Shown here: in pieces, positions 1-9,796 of the stretch
How positions within the stretch are numbered: position 1 is the stretch's first letter
How the letters are laid out: the number at the start of each line of letters is the position of its first letter
Assembly: GCA_041495845.1 (NCBI GenBank)
Contig: JBGQDM010000057.1
Span: forward strand, 1-20,474
DNA: 20,474 bases
Direction of reading: 5' to 3'
Source: JBGQDM01 sp041495845
GTDB lineage: Bacteria; Acidobacteriota; Terriglobia; Terriglobales; Acidobacteriaceae
The notes under the pieces: generated by a model
Databases searched by the model: none
Told to the model about the DNA's origin: nothing
Seen by the model: only the letters and a program-made list of their open reading frames with translations
Made by a program: the position numbers and the translations under genes

Positions 1-2024
<2,024 letters not shown>

Positions 2025-2105
2025 GGTTTTCCTTCTGAGCGGAACCATCTCGGGCTGACCCCAGCCAGCCTCCGGAAGTACGGCTTCGGGTGAAACGTTA
2101 GGCTG

Positions 2106-2111
2106 ATTATA
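2106..2111 (-). promoter_or_regulatory. Candidate -10 box for aceE
   Basis: The minus strand reads TATAAT, a perfect sigma-70 -10 hexamer, about 82 nt before the aceE ATG. No good -35 hexamer lies 16-18 nt upstream (CACCTC or similar), so the promoter may need an activator. The implied leader of about 75 nt contains two short stems: GGCTG/CAGCC near 2053-2066, and an imperfect CCGGAAG/CTTCGGG pair near 2072-2090. Confidence 0.45.
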
Positions 2112-2203
2112 GACGAGTTGGTGGGCCGGAGGTGGGGTTGGGGTAGTCTAGCGAGCTGGGTTTTGCCACCTTCAGGACGAGGATCGCGCGAGGACAAAAG
2201 AGC

Positions 2204-4237
2204 GTGGGTAAGCGAGGACGCGAACTGCAAGTTGCCATTGACACCGGCGGGACGTTTACCGACTGCGTGTGGGTTGAGGGTGGCGAGGTGCGCTCGCTCA
2301 AAGTTTTCTCCACGCCGGACGATCCGTCGCGGGCGATTGGGACAGCGCTGGAAAAGATGGGCGTGGCGGCGGAGTCGCTCGTCCTGTTGCATGGGACAAC
2401 CGTGGGCACGAATTCGCTATTGCAGAGGAAGGGAGCGCGAGTGGCGTTGGTCACAACTACGGGTTTCGAGGACGCCATCGAAATCGGGCGGCAGGACCGG
2501 CCGCGGTTGTATGAGCTGCGGGTGCAGCGGGAGCCACCATTGGTCGAGCGCGGCATGCGCTTTGGTGTCGCGGAGAGAATCGATGCCAGCGGAAAAGCGC
2601 TGCAAACGCCGGATGCGGCTAGTCTGCGCGAGTTACGAACGCGGGTGGCGGAGACGCGGCCCCAGGCGGTGGCGATCTGCCTGCTATTTTCGTTTGTCAA
2701 TCCCACCCACGAAGTGCAGGTGGCGGAGGCACTCGCCGGGTTGGGCGTGCCCCTCTCGATCTCGCACCAGATCCTGCCGGAATTTCGCGAGTACGAGCGC
2801 ATGAGCACGGTGGTAGTGAACGCGTACTTGCAGCCGGTGATGCAACGCTACCTGGAGAATGTGCAGCGCCGAGCGGACGAGGGGCGGCGCGGCCAGGCTA
2901 GAGCGCGAGTGTTTGTGATGCAGTCAGGCGGCGGCATCAGCACCGTGGCGGCGGCGGCGCGCGAACCGGTGCGGACCGTACTCTCGGGGCCGGCGGGCGG
3001 AGTGGTGGGAGCGGCGGCGATGGCCGAGCGCAGCGGACTGGCTCGCATCATCACGTTTGATATGGGGGGTACGTCCACCGATGTGGCGCTGGTGGATGGC
3101 GGCCTGCACACGAGCACGCAATCGGCGGTGGCGGGACAGCCGGTGGCAATCCCGATGCTCGACATTCATACTGTGGGAGCGGGCGGCGGGTCGATCGCGC
3201 GTTTTGATGCGGCGGGAGCGTTGCGCGTGGGGCCCGAGTCGGCGGGAGCAGATCCGGGGCCGATCTGCTACGGGCGCGGCCTGCAGCCGACGGTCACCGA
3301 CGCGAACCTGATTCTGGGGCGGCTGCCGGCAGATCGGTTTCTCGGGGGTGAGTTTGTGCTGGATGCGGAACGCACGCGGCGAGTGATGGGCGAGTGGCTG
3401 AAGCGACAAAGCAGCCGCCTTAGCCTGGCGGCGTTTGCCGCGGGCGTGGTGCGGGTGGTGAACGCGAACATGGAGAAGGCGATCCGCGTGGTCTCGATTG
3501 AGCGCGGGCACGATCCGCGGGAATTTGTGTTGGTGGCGTTTGGTGGTGCGGGCGCCATGCATGCCTGCGAACTGGCGGCCGGGCTGGGCATTCCTCAGGT
3601 GCTGGTACCACGCCTGCCGGGGGCGCTGTCGGCGTTTGGCATTCTGGTGAGCGAGGTGGTGAAAGACTTTTCGCGGACCGTGCTCTGGCAGCTTGGGGCG
3701 GGCACCGCTGCATCTGGACTTCACCTGAGACTGCAGGCAGGGTTGCGCGAACTTGAGGAGCAAGCGAAACGGGAGTTCGCGAAAGAAGGTTGGGCCGGGC
3801 GGGTGCGATTCACGCCGAGTATCGACTTGCGCTACCGCGGTCAGGGACATGAACTGAATCTCGCGTTTCGGCGCGGGCTGCTGGCGGATTTTCGCGCGGA
3901 ACATCAGCGGCGCTATGGACACAGTCATCCGGGGCGCGAGGTTGAGGTGGTGACGCTGCGATTGCGGGCGTGGCTGCCCGGAAGTGGAGTGCGGGTGGGT
4001 GCGCCGGACGTTGTGCAGGCGAGGCGTAAGGAATTCACCACGGCGCTGTTTGCGGGTCGGAGAATGCAGACTGCGGTGGTGGCGCGAGAAACGCTGGTTC
4101 CCGGGCGGCGGCAACAAGGGCCTGCGATTGTTACGGAATATGGGGCCACTTCGGTGGTGCCGCCGGGCATGGCCTATCAAGTGGATGCGGCCGGGAATCT
4201 GGTGATTGAGGTTCGGAGAGGGCGGCAAAAATCTTAA
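2204..4237 (+). CDS. Hydantoinase/oxoprolinase family protein, HyuA-like subunit
   Basis: The 677-residue product belongs to the ATP-dependent HyuA/5-oxoprolinase/acetone carboxylase beta family, which open or carboxylate small cyclic amides or ketones. Residues 12-21 read IDTGGTFTDC (N-terminal actin-like phosphate loop). HGTTVGTN is near 63-70, LPEFREYERMSTVVVNAYLQ at 191-210, SGPAGG at 261-266, FDMGGTSTDVAL at 285-296, TVGAGGGS at 323-330, and AFGGAGAMHA at 445-454. Length fits a full A subunit. The start is GTG at 2204, with a weak GAGG site 8-13 nt before it; an IDxGGTFTD motif near the N-terminus supports this choice. No HyuB partner is adjacent: the gene is followed by repeats and then a convergent gene. 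The substrate (hydantoin, 5-oxoproline or other) cannot be told from sequence alone. Confidence 0.9.
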   Translation: MGKRGRELQVAIDTGGTFTDCVWVEGGEVRSLKVFSTPDDPSRAIGTALEKMGVAAESLVLLHGTTVGTNSLLQRKGARVALVTTTGFEDAIEIGRQDRPRLYELRVQREPPLVERGMRFGVAERIDASGKALQTPDAASLRELRTRVAETRPQAVAICLLFSFVNPTHEVQVAEALAGLGVPLSISHQILPEFREYERMSTVVVNAYLQPVMQRYLENVQRRADEGRRGQARARVFVMQSGGGISTVAAAAREPVRTVLSGPAGGVVGAAAMAERSGLARIITFDMGGTSTDVALVDGGLHTSTQSAVAGQPVAIPMLDIHTVGAGGGSIARFDAAGALRVGPESAGADPGPICYGRGLQPTVTDANLILGRLPADRFLGGEFVLDAERTRRVMGEWLKRQSSRLSLAAFAAGVVRVVNANMEKAIRVVSIERGHDPREFVLVAFGGAGAMHACELAAGLGIPQVLVPRLPGALSAFGILVSEVVKDFSRTVLWQLGAGTAASGLHLRLQAGLRELEEQAKREFAKEGWAGRVRFTPSIDLRYRGQGHELNLAFRRGLLADFRAEHQRRYGHSHPGREVEVVTLRLRAWLPGSGVRVGAPDVVQARRKEFTTALFAGRRMQTAVVARETLVPGRRQQGPAIVTEYGATSVVPPGMAYQVDAAGNLVIEVRRGRQKS

Positions 4238-4239
4238 AA

Positions 4240-4284
4240 CGCAGAGTTCGCGGAGAACACCCGCAGAGATCGCAGAGAACTGCG
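4240..4284. repeat. Imperfect 22-bp tandem repeat, CGCAGAG type
   Basis: Two 22-23-bp units lie head to tail just after the hydantoinase stop codon, at 4240-4261 and 4262-4284. Both open with CGCAGAG and contain a CGCRGAGAAC core (at 4249 and 4271). The core recurs at 4339. The sequence is non-coding and lies in the gap between convergent genes. Confidence 0.75.
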
Positions 4285-4400
4285 TGAACCACCAAGGGCA
4301 CGAACGTGCACGAAGGTAGGTGGGGCAAAATCTTGCACCGCGGAGAACTGCGTCCACCACCAAGGGCCACGAAGGTGCACAACGGTAGGCGGAGCAAAAC
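4271..4400. repeat. Two imperfect 68-bp direct repeats
   Basis: Copy A starts at 4271 and copy B at 4339, a 68-bp offset. Both run in the order CGCRGAGAACTGCGT, CCACCAAGGGC, ACGAA-GTGCAC, GGTAGG-GG-GCAAAA, with a few substitutions and one indel. The end of copy A (GGCAAAATCTT) also resembles 4223-4235, so a third partial unit appears to form the last codons and stop of the hydantoinase gene. Nothing here resembles a coding region, and no T-rich terminator is visible. Confidence 0.8.
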
Positions 4401-4408
4401 CTACTGAG

Positions 4409-5344
4409 TTACTGGTCGTCCCGGAAATATCCGCTGCGGCAACGGACCTGGGCTGCAGGATAGGGTTTCAGCTTGATGCTGAGTGAGTGGAAGCGGGGAT
4501 TGTCTTCTGCGGGTGCTGGGCGGAAGCTTACCAGGTACTGAGCGCGGATTTCGGTTTCGATTCGGGGAAGGATTTTCAGCATCTCGTCGTAACGTGAGAT
4601 TACGAAGGCACGGCCTCCGGTGGCGGAAGCGAGTTGGTCGAGGATGCGATCTCCGGGAAACTGCAGGCTGCGCCGGTGAACCGTGAACGCGTAGAGGACG
4701 GCGTCGGCACGCTGGGCCGCTGCCATGGCGTCAGCGAGAGAGTGGTGGCTGAAGTTGTCTTCGCCGTCGGTGAAAAGAAACACCACGCGGCGGGACAGTC
4801 CCGATGGGGGCTGGTCGGCCAGGGACTCGACGAGCGCATCGAAGAGCGCGGTGTTTCCGCCCGGGGGGAGCTGGCGCAACGAAGCTTCTGTAAGCCTTGG
4901 CCCGGTAGGACTTTCAAAGTGAGTGCCAAAAGCCAAAGTGGAAACGTCAACCCCAGGAGATGCAAAACGCGCAGCCAGCGCGGCGGCCGCGTCGCGTTCG
5001 TCGGCAAGCAGGGGGAACATGGAGGCACTGACATCCAGCAGCAGAATGAGGTGGAGCGGCGTCTCCGCCAGGGAGTGGAATCCGGTGATGGAAACCACCG
5101 GATGCCCGTTGTCGAGAAGCTGAAGCTGATTGAGCTGGAGCGCGAGCAGCGGCTGGCCGTGGCGATCGAGAGCAGTGAAGGCCAGGGCAACTTCGGCAAC
5201 CTCGCGGTGGAAAACAAGGTCTGCGGTGAGGGCGGCGGGGGATGGGGCAGACTCCAAGCTGGGTGAATTTCCTGCTTGCGCCAGGAGTTGTCCGAGAGAG
5301 AGAAGGGCGGCGAGGGATGCGGTCAGAAGGCGGGGAGCGTGCAT
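4409..5344 (-). CDS. Exported VWFA-related domain protein
   Basis: The 311-residue product begins with a hydrophobic signal peptide (residues 1-24, likely cut after AQA). A beta-rich segment follows with the phrase LQLNQLQLLDNGHPV, then a von Willebrand A domain. The MIDAS metal site is intact: DVSAS at 104-108, the NTALFDA threonine at 165, and FTDGEDN at 191-197. The C-terminus ends in YLVSFRP (270-276) and RCRSGYF (301-307), a pattern I associate with VWFA-related proteins expanded in Acidobacteriota. The likely role is adhesion or protein binding outside the inner membrane; the partner is unknown. ATG at 5344 is chosen because the signal peptide begins there, although no clear Shine-Dalgarno site precedes it. 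It is convergent with the hydantoinase gene and divergent from the two-component operon. Confidence 0.88.
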   Translation of the reverse strand: MHAPRLLTASLAALLSLGQLLAQAGNSPSLESAPSPAALTADLVFHREVAEVALAFTALDRHGQPLLALQLNQLQLLDNGHPVVSITGFHSLAETPLHLILLLDVSASMFPLLADERDAAAALAARFASPGVDVSTLAFGTHFESPTGPRLTEASLRQLPPGGNTALFDALVESLADQPPSGLSRRVVFLFTDGEDNFSHHSLADAMAAAQRADAVLYAFTVHRRSLQFPGDRILDQLASATGGRAFVISRYDEMLKILPRIETEIRAQYLVSFRPAPAEDNPRFHSLSIKLKPYPAAQVRCRSGYFRDDQ

Positions 5345-5457
5345 AGGGAGTCAAGAGCTGTATCGGCTGGCGGCGCACGCGAGAGGATGGGGGGCGGGTT
5401 ACGAAGGGCGCAGCAGCCTGTGGAAAATCGAGCAGCTATGCAGTATCAACCCCTCGC

Positions 5458-5463
5458 TACAAT
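5458..5463 (+). promoter_or_regulatory. Candidate -10 box of a leaderless transcript
   Basis: TACAAT (5 of 6 matches to TATAAT) ends only 6 nt before the GTG start of the response regulator, and no Shine-Dalgarno sequence is present. A start point 5-8 nt after this box would put the 5' end at or next to the start codon. The -35 region is poor (GCTATG at 17-nt spacing). Confidence 0.45.
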
Positions 5464-5469
5464 ACGGGC

Positions 5470-6162
5470 GTGAGACCAAACATCCTTCTAGTAGAAGATG
5501 ACGGCGATATTTCGCGGCTGGTGAAACACCACCTGGAGCAGGCCGGATTCAGCGTGCGGGCGTTCGCCAGCGCGCACGGGGTGATGAGTGAGGCGGAGAA
5601 ATCGCATCCCACGCTTTTCCTGCTGGACATCATGGTGCCGGGGGGCGATGGGCTGGAGCTGTGCCGCAGGATCCGGCAGACGCCGCTGCTGAACGCGATT
5701 CCGGTGATTTTTCTGACCGCCAAGAGCGGAGAAGCAGACCGCGTACTGGGGCTGGAGCTAGGCGCTGACGATTACATTTCCAAGCCGTTCAGTCCGCGCG
5801 AGATGGTGGCGCGGGTGAAGGCGGTGTTGCGGCGGTTCGAGCGGCCGTTGTCGCCCTCACCTGTCAAAGTCGGCGAGATTGAGATTGATCCAGGCGCCAT
5901 GACGCTGACGGTGCGGGGGCAGACGGTGGCTACGACGGCGACCGAGTTCCGGTTGCTGGATTATTTTGCTCGCCACACCGGACGCGTGTTCACGCGCGAC
6001 CAGTTGCTCGACGCGGTGTGGCGCGATACTGCGTATGTGACGCCGCGTTCGGTGGACGTATACGTGCGACGCATTCGCGAAAAAATCGAACCGGATCCGG
6101 AGAACCCACGCTACCTGAGAACGGTGCGCGGAGCAGGATACCGTTTCGAGGCCCCGAAGTGA
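5470..6162 (+). CDS. OmpR/PhoB-family response regulator
   Basis: This 230-residue cytoplasmic DNA-binding regulator is presumably phosphorylated by the sensor kinase encoded next. The receiver domain covers about residues 4-118, with acidic pocket E9-D10-D11, phospho-acceptor D53 in LLDIMVPG, T83 and K105 in the YISKPF motif, so it looks fully active. The winged-helix domain covers about 130-228 and ends in the typical PRYLRTVRGAGYRFE. The start is GTG at 5470, which places ILLVEDD at residue 5 as expected; no in-frame ATG lies just upstream. The stop overlaps the kinase GTG by 4 bp (GTGA), implying translational coupling. PhoB is the closest well-known relative by domain layout, but target genes cannot be inferred. 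The adjacent amidase is the obvious candidate output. Confidence 0.95.
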   Translation: MRPNILLVEDDGDISRLVKHHLEQAGFSVRAFASAHGVMSEAEKSHPTLFLLDIMVPGGDGLELCRRIRQTPLLNAIPVIFLTAKSGEADRVLGLELGADDYISKPFSPREMVARVKAVLRRFERPLSPSPVKVGEIEIDPGAMTLTVRGQTVATTATEFRLLDYFARHTGRVFTRDQLLDAVWRDTAYVTPRSVDVYVRRIREKIEPDPENPRYLRTVRGAGYRFEAPK

Positions 6163-7559
6163 GACAACGGTATTTCTTCAGACTGCTGTTGAGTTTGGCG
6201 GTAGTGATTGCGGCGACGACCGCGACCGCGGACTTTTTTGTTCGCGGCGTTGTGGCCGAGGAAACCGTCTCGGCGCTACGCGGCAAATTGTTTCTGGCGG
6301 CGGGAGTTGGATTTCTGGTGGCCGTCGTGGTCGCTGCAGCCGGCGCGCTTACGGTGAAACGCCGCCTGCAACGGATCGAGGAATTTGCCGCCCGCTTGGC
6401 GGAAGGCGATCTCGGGGCGCGCATCGGCGATCCGGCTGGCGACGAGATCGGCCATGTGGCTGGGGTGCTGGACGGGGCGGCGCGCCGCATGGAAACCAGT
6501 TTCGCGGAACTGCAAACCAGCCAGCATCAGCTCGAAACCCTGCTGAACAGCATGCAAGACGCGGTCATTGCCGTGGACGCGGCGGAGACGGTGCAATGGG
6601 CCAACCGCAGCATGGAAAGGTTGACGCCGCGTATCCGCCTGCGCGCGCCGCTGGTGGAGACGCTGCGCGATCCCGATGTCTTGCGCACGGTGCAGGAAGC
6701 GGCAGAGACGCGCGCGGTCTGCAGCGGGCGGGCCATCGCCATTGTTTCCGGCAAGGCATTTGACGTAACAGCAGCGCCCATGCCAGGCGGCGGCGCGGTG
6801 GCCGTGCTGCGCGACCTCACCGAACGCGAACGACTGGAAAAAACGCGGCGTGATTTTATCGCCAACGTGTCGCACGAACTGCGCACCCCGCTGACTTCGA
6901 TCCAGGGCTACGCGGAGACGCTGCTGGATACGGAACAAAGCAACGGACAGGTGCGTGAATTTCTGGAGATCATTCGCAAGAATGCGTCGCGGATGTCGCG
7001 GCTGACGGAGGACTTGCTGACGCTAGCGCGGGTGGAATCGGGCGAGCAGCGTTTTTATATTCAACCGGTGGCGCCGGCGGAACTGTTGCGCGAGGCGGAA
7101 GAGAGTTTCCATGAACTGGCCGCCGGCCGCAGCCTGCAACTGGAAGTACACACGGAGATGACGGAAACCGTGGCCGCCGATCGCGAGGCCATTCACCACG
7201 TCTTCGGCAACCTGCTCGACAACGCCATCAAGTATGGCGGCACGGGCGGAAAGTTGACGCTGGGAGTGCGGCGCGCCGGCGAGTTTGCCGAATTTTACGT
7301 GCAGGATTTCGGTCAGGGAATTTCTTCCGAACACCTGCCGCGGCTGTTCGAGCGTTTCTATCGGGTGGACAAGGCGCGCTCGCGGGAGTCGGGCGGTACG
7401 GGCCTGGGGCTGGCGATTGCCAAACATATTGTGCTGGCGCACGGGGGAACGATCCGGGCGGAGAGTGAGTTGACCCGTGGCTCGACGTTCCTGTTCCGGT
7501 TGCCGCTGGCGGAGAATCAACAAACAAGCGAAGTGGATCCGAAGGAGGAGATGGCATGA
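6159..7559 (+). CDS. PhoR-type sensor histidine kinase
   Basis: The 466-residue membrane kinase is the partner of the preceding response regulator. Order of parts: TM1 about 7-27, a very short outer loop, TM2 about 44-66, HAMP-like linker about 67-118, PAS-like domain about 122-220, HisKA with FIANVSHELRTPLTSI (His239), and an HATPase domain with N box NLLDNAIKYG (351-360), G1 DFGQGI (383-388) and G2 GGTGLGLAI (412-420). The frame stays open upstream to 6018, but that stretch lies inside the regulator gene. GTG at 6159 is preferred because it gives the 4-bp overlap with the regulator stop and a normal N-terminal anchor. The loop of about 15-20 residues is too small for a classical periplasmic sensor domain, so sensing may occur in the membrane, by PAS, or through a partner. 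Confidence 0.94.
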   Translation: MRQRYFFRLLLSLAVVIAATTATADFFVRGVVAEETVSALRGKLFLAAGVGFLVAVVVAAAGALTVKRRLQRIEEFAARLAEGDLGARIGDPAGDEIGHVAGVLDGAARRMETSFAELQTSQHQLETLLNSMQDAVIAVDAAETVQWANRSMERLTPRIRLRAPLVETLRDPDVLRTVQEAAETRAVCSGRAIAIVSGKAFDVTAAPMPGGGAVAVLRDLTERERLEKTRRDFIANVSHELRTPLTSIQGYAETLLDTEQSNGQVREFLEIIRKNASRMSRLTEDLLTLARVESGEQRFYIQPVAPAELLREAEESFHELAAGRSLQLEVHTEMTETVAADREAIHHVFGNLLDNAIKYGGTGGKLTLGVRRAGEFAEFYVQDFGQGISSEHLPRLFERFYRVDKARSRESGGTGLGLAIAKHIVLAHGGTIRAESELTRGSTFLFRLPLAENQQTSEVDPKEEMA

Positions 7560-8563
7560 GAAACGTGCAGCAAAGAGTGGTGCTAATGATGGTGCTGGCC
7601 GTGGCCGCCTTGGGTCAGACGCCACCGGTTCGTTATCACGCCACAATTCAGGATGTGAAGTACACCTACGGGCCGGCAACTCCGGTGCTCCGACTGCAGC
7701 CGGGCAGTGTGCTGGAGACGAATACGCTGGATGCGTTCGGCAATGCACTGCAGAAGCCGGGGGACTCCTTCAGCATGGTCAAGGGCGACAATCCGCTGAC
7801 CGGACCATTTTTCATCGAAGGGGCGGAGCCGGGAGACACGCTGGCGGTGCACGTGCTGAGCCTGGAAGTGGACGGCAACCAGGGCGTCGGCGTATTTGGG
7901 CCGGGGTTCGGCGCGCTGAACGCCACCAACTACACCCCCATGCTGGGGACGCCTTTACCGGAGAGAATCTGGTTTTATCCGATTGATCACGCGGCGAACA
8001 TGGCGACGTTCCAGGCGGCGGATTCGAAATTTTCGGTAAAGATTCCGCTGCATCCATTTTTCGGGTGCATCGGCGTGGCGCCGGCCGGGGGAGAAGCGCG
8101 TTCGTCGATTGTGCCGGCGGAGTTTGGCGGCAACATGGATGCGCCGGAAGCCAGCGTCGGCAACACTGTCTACCTGCCGGTGAACGTCGCGGGAGCGTTA
8201 CTTTATCTCGGCGACGGGCACGCGGCCATGGGCGATGGTGAGGTGGCGGGCTCGGCGATTGAAGTCCCGCTGAGAGCGCGAGTTCGGGTGGACGTCATCA
8301 AGGGACAGAAAATTTCCTGGCCGCGCTTTGAAAATGACGAAGCCATCATGACCGTGGGTGCGTACCGGCCGCTGGACGATAGCCTGCGCATCGCCTTCAC
8401 CGAACTGGTGCAATGGATGCACCGCGATTATGGGCTTTCGGAACTCGACAGTTATGAATTGCTGTCGAAGGTGGCGCACATCCGGCTGGCGGAAATGGTG
8501 GACCCGAACTATGTGATTGTGGCCTCCATCGAGAAGAAGTATCTTCCGGCGCGGAAAAAATAG
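7556..8563 (+). CDS. Exported acetamidase/formamidase family protein
   Basis: The 335-residue product belongs to the FmdA/AmdA family, metal-dependent hydrolases that release ammonia from formamide or acetamide. Motifs are HPFFGCIGVAPA at 166-177, GGNMD at 191-195, YLPVNVAGALLYLGDGHA at 206-223 and MGDGEVAGSAIEVP at 225-238. Residues 1-20 look like a signal peptide (hydrophobic VVLMMVLAVAALG after a basic start). Classical FmdA is cytoplasmic, so export is notable and the substrate may differ. ATG at 7556 overlaps the kinase stop by 4 bp (ATGA), and a strong AGGAGG at 7543-7548 supports the start. Its place as third gene of a two-component operon suggests it is an output of that system or produces a signal for it. 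Confidence 0.9.
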   Translation: MRNVQQRVVLMMVLAVAALGQTPPVRYHATIQDVKYTYGPATPVLRLQPGSVLETNTLDAFGNALQKPGDSFSMVKGDNPLTGPFFIEGAEPGDTLAVHVLSLEVDGNQGVGVFGPGFGALNATNYTPMLGTPLPERIWFYPIDHAANMATFQAADSKFSVKIPLHPFFGCIGVAPAGGEARSSIVPAEFGGNMDAPEASVGNTVYLPVNVAGALLYLGDGHAAMGDGEVAGSAIEVPLRARVRVDVIKGQKISWPRFENDEAIMTVGAYRPLDDSLRIAFTELVQWMHRDYGLSELDSYELLSKVAHIRLAEMVDPNYVIVASIEKKYLPARKK

Positions 8564-8583
8564 GATATTCACAGCGTAAATTC

Positions 8584-8612
8584 TTGACATGCAGGAAGCA
8601 GCGGGCGACACT
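8584..8612 (+). promoter_or_regulatory. Candidate promoter for the GAF-domain gene
   Basis: A perfect -35 TTGACA lies at 8584-8589. At 17-nt spacing the -10 candidate is GACACT (8607-8612), only a weak match. The implied leader of about 130 nt is GC-rich and has short stems (for example GCGAG/CTCGC around 8653-8678), but I recognise no riboswitch in it. Confidence 0.35.
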
Positions 8613-8747
8613 CCGTGCAAGCGGTCTTGAGTTTCTTGCCGGTTGTAGTGGGGCGAGCGTTTCGCGATCCAGCCTCGCGGGAAAGTAAGTGGTTGGGGTA
8701 AGCGCCATAAGAGTCCGGCGCCGACCCGGCGACAGCGAGGAAGGGGA

Positions 8748-9482
8748 ATGGAGCGCTACTCAATTTTTGACCACGCGCAGAGGCACGACCTTCCAGAAAA
8801 TTCTTCTCCCGTTATAGAGGCCGCTGAGGTTGTCGCCGTGCCCGCCGCGCTCGATCAAAAACTGCAGACGCTGGCGGAACGCGCCCGCTACATTACGCAG
8901 GCGACCGGAGTCGCGATCGCCCTGGCTGAAGAACCCGGCGGACTGATGGTTTGCCGGGCTCGGGCGGGAGAGTCCGCGCCTGGTTACGGTGCCCGGCTGC
9001 ACGTCTATCAGGGACTCTCCGGCGAAGCGGTGGCCTCCGGTCGCATCGTGCGCTGTGATCAGGCATCGCACGACGGCCGCGCCAATCGCGAGATTTGCCG
9101 GGCGCTGGGCGTGGAATCGGTGATGGTCGCTCCGCTGGCCGTGCAGGGAGAAATTGCCGGGATTGTCACGCTGCTCTCCGAAACTCCATTTGCATTTCAA
9201 GAGCGGGAAGCCAGGACTTTGGAACAACTGGAGCGAGCGGTGGAGGTAGAACTGGCGCGGGCGCAAAGGATAGAGTTGGGTGCAGCGGTGGCGCCGAAAC
9301 AGGCAGAGGCCGCGGACAGTCTGGCGTTGATTGCGCCTCAGCGGATTCAACCGCAGGAGTGGTTCCAGCCGGCAGCCGGGGAAGTTCCGGAGTTTGTTGC
9401 CCGGGTAGCGCGCGAAAACGGCGATCGGGAGCGGGAATCCAAACGCCGCATGGCCGGCGGCGGGGAACGGATTGAGGCTTGA
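8748..9482 (+). CDS. GAF-domain protein
   Basis: The 244-residue soluble protein has one GAF-like domain at about residues 35-175. It is supported by the pattern ARYITQATGVAIALAEE, then GLSGEAVASGRIVRCDQA, then ESVMVAPLAVQGEIAGIVTLLSE, and a C-terminal helix with FQEREARTLEQL. GAF domains bind small ligands or mediate dimerisation; no catalytic domain (kinase, GGDEF, HD) is attached. The last 60 residues are polar and probably disordered. ATG at 8748 has a purine-rich GAGGAAGGGG site just before it. Genes for a coiled-coil protein and a PilZ-TonB protein follow on the same strand, but each gap is large enough for its own promoter. Ligand and partner are unknown. Confidence 0.82.
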   Translation: MERYSIFDHAQRHDLPENSSPVIEAAEVVAVPAALDQKLQTLAERARYITQATGVAIALAEEPGGLMVCRARAGESAPGYGARLHVYQGLSGEAVASGRIVRCDQASHDGRANREICRALGVESVMVAPLAVQGEIAGIVTLLSETPFAFQEREARTLEQLERAVEVELARAQRIELGAAVAPKQAEAADSLALIAPQRIQPQEWFQPAAGEVPEFVARVARENGDRERESKRRMAGGGERIEA

Positions 9483-9507
9483 CAAACCCGGTCCGGCTGC
9501 ATAAAGT
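9479..9507 (+). promoter_or_regulatory. Candidate sigma-70 promoter for the coiled-coil gene
   Basis: TTGACA at 9479-9484 is followed after exactly 17 nt by TAAAGT at 9502-9507 (4 of 6 matches to TATAAT). The -35 box overlaps the stop codon of the GAF gene. The predicted start point near 9514 gives a leader of about 35 nt. It is among the best-matched promoters in the window. Confidence 0.55.
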
Positions 9508-9547
9508 CCGACTAACTAGCGGTACGAAGCAAGACTAAGGTGCCCAG

Positions 9548-9796
9548 GTGATGAAGAACGTTTACGAAGTTCTGCGACAGAAGGAAATTGAGCTGGCGCG
9601 GCTGGAGAAGGAAGTGGAAGCGCTGCGCATGGTTGCGCCCCTGCTTTCCGAAGAAAAAGAGGGTGTCGAAGCCAGCAAGGCAATTCTGGCGGCGGCGGTA
9701 CCCGTGGCGCAGCAGCCCATCCGGATTCCGCAGGCAGCGCCAGTTCCGGCGGCCCGCGCGGCCGGCTGGGAAGACACGGCGAAGCGCTGGCCGTAA
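9548..9796 (+). CDS. Small coiled-coil protein of unknown function
   Basis: The 82-residue product has an N-terminal heptad-rich helix (residues 3-40) beginning KNVYEVLRQKEIELARLEKE, then an Ala/Pro-rich tail. No transmembrane segment or signal peptide is present. GTG at 9548 and ATG at 9551 are adjacent in frame, and the ribosome site is weak, so either could be the start. A well-formed promoter just upstream and the clear amphipathic pattern argue that it is real despite its size. I believe similar short proteins occur in other Acidobacteriota, but that is from memory and unverified. Function unknown; dimerisation or a scaffold role is a guess. Confidence 0.7.
   Translation: MMKNVYEVLRQKEIELARLEKEVEALRMVAPLLSEEKEGVEASKAILAAAVPVAQQPIRIPQAAPVPAARAAGWEDTAKRWP

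Noticed and set aside
2924..4363. Minus-strand open frame of 479 codons
   Set aside because: Antisense to the well-supported hydantoinase gene; composition is Arg/Pro/His-rich, typical of a shadow frame in GC-rich DNA.
4240..4400. CRISPR-like array
   Set aside because: The repeats are degenerate, run directly into one another without unique spacers of constant length, and no cas gene is present.
6018..6158. N-terminal extension of the sensor kinase
   Set aside because: The extension lies within the response regulator coding sequence. GTG at 6159 gives the usual 4-bp overlap and a normal membrane anchor.
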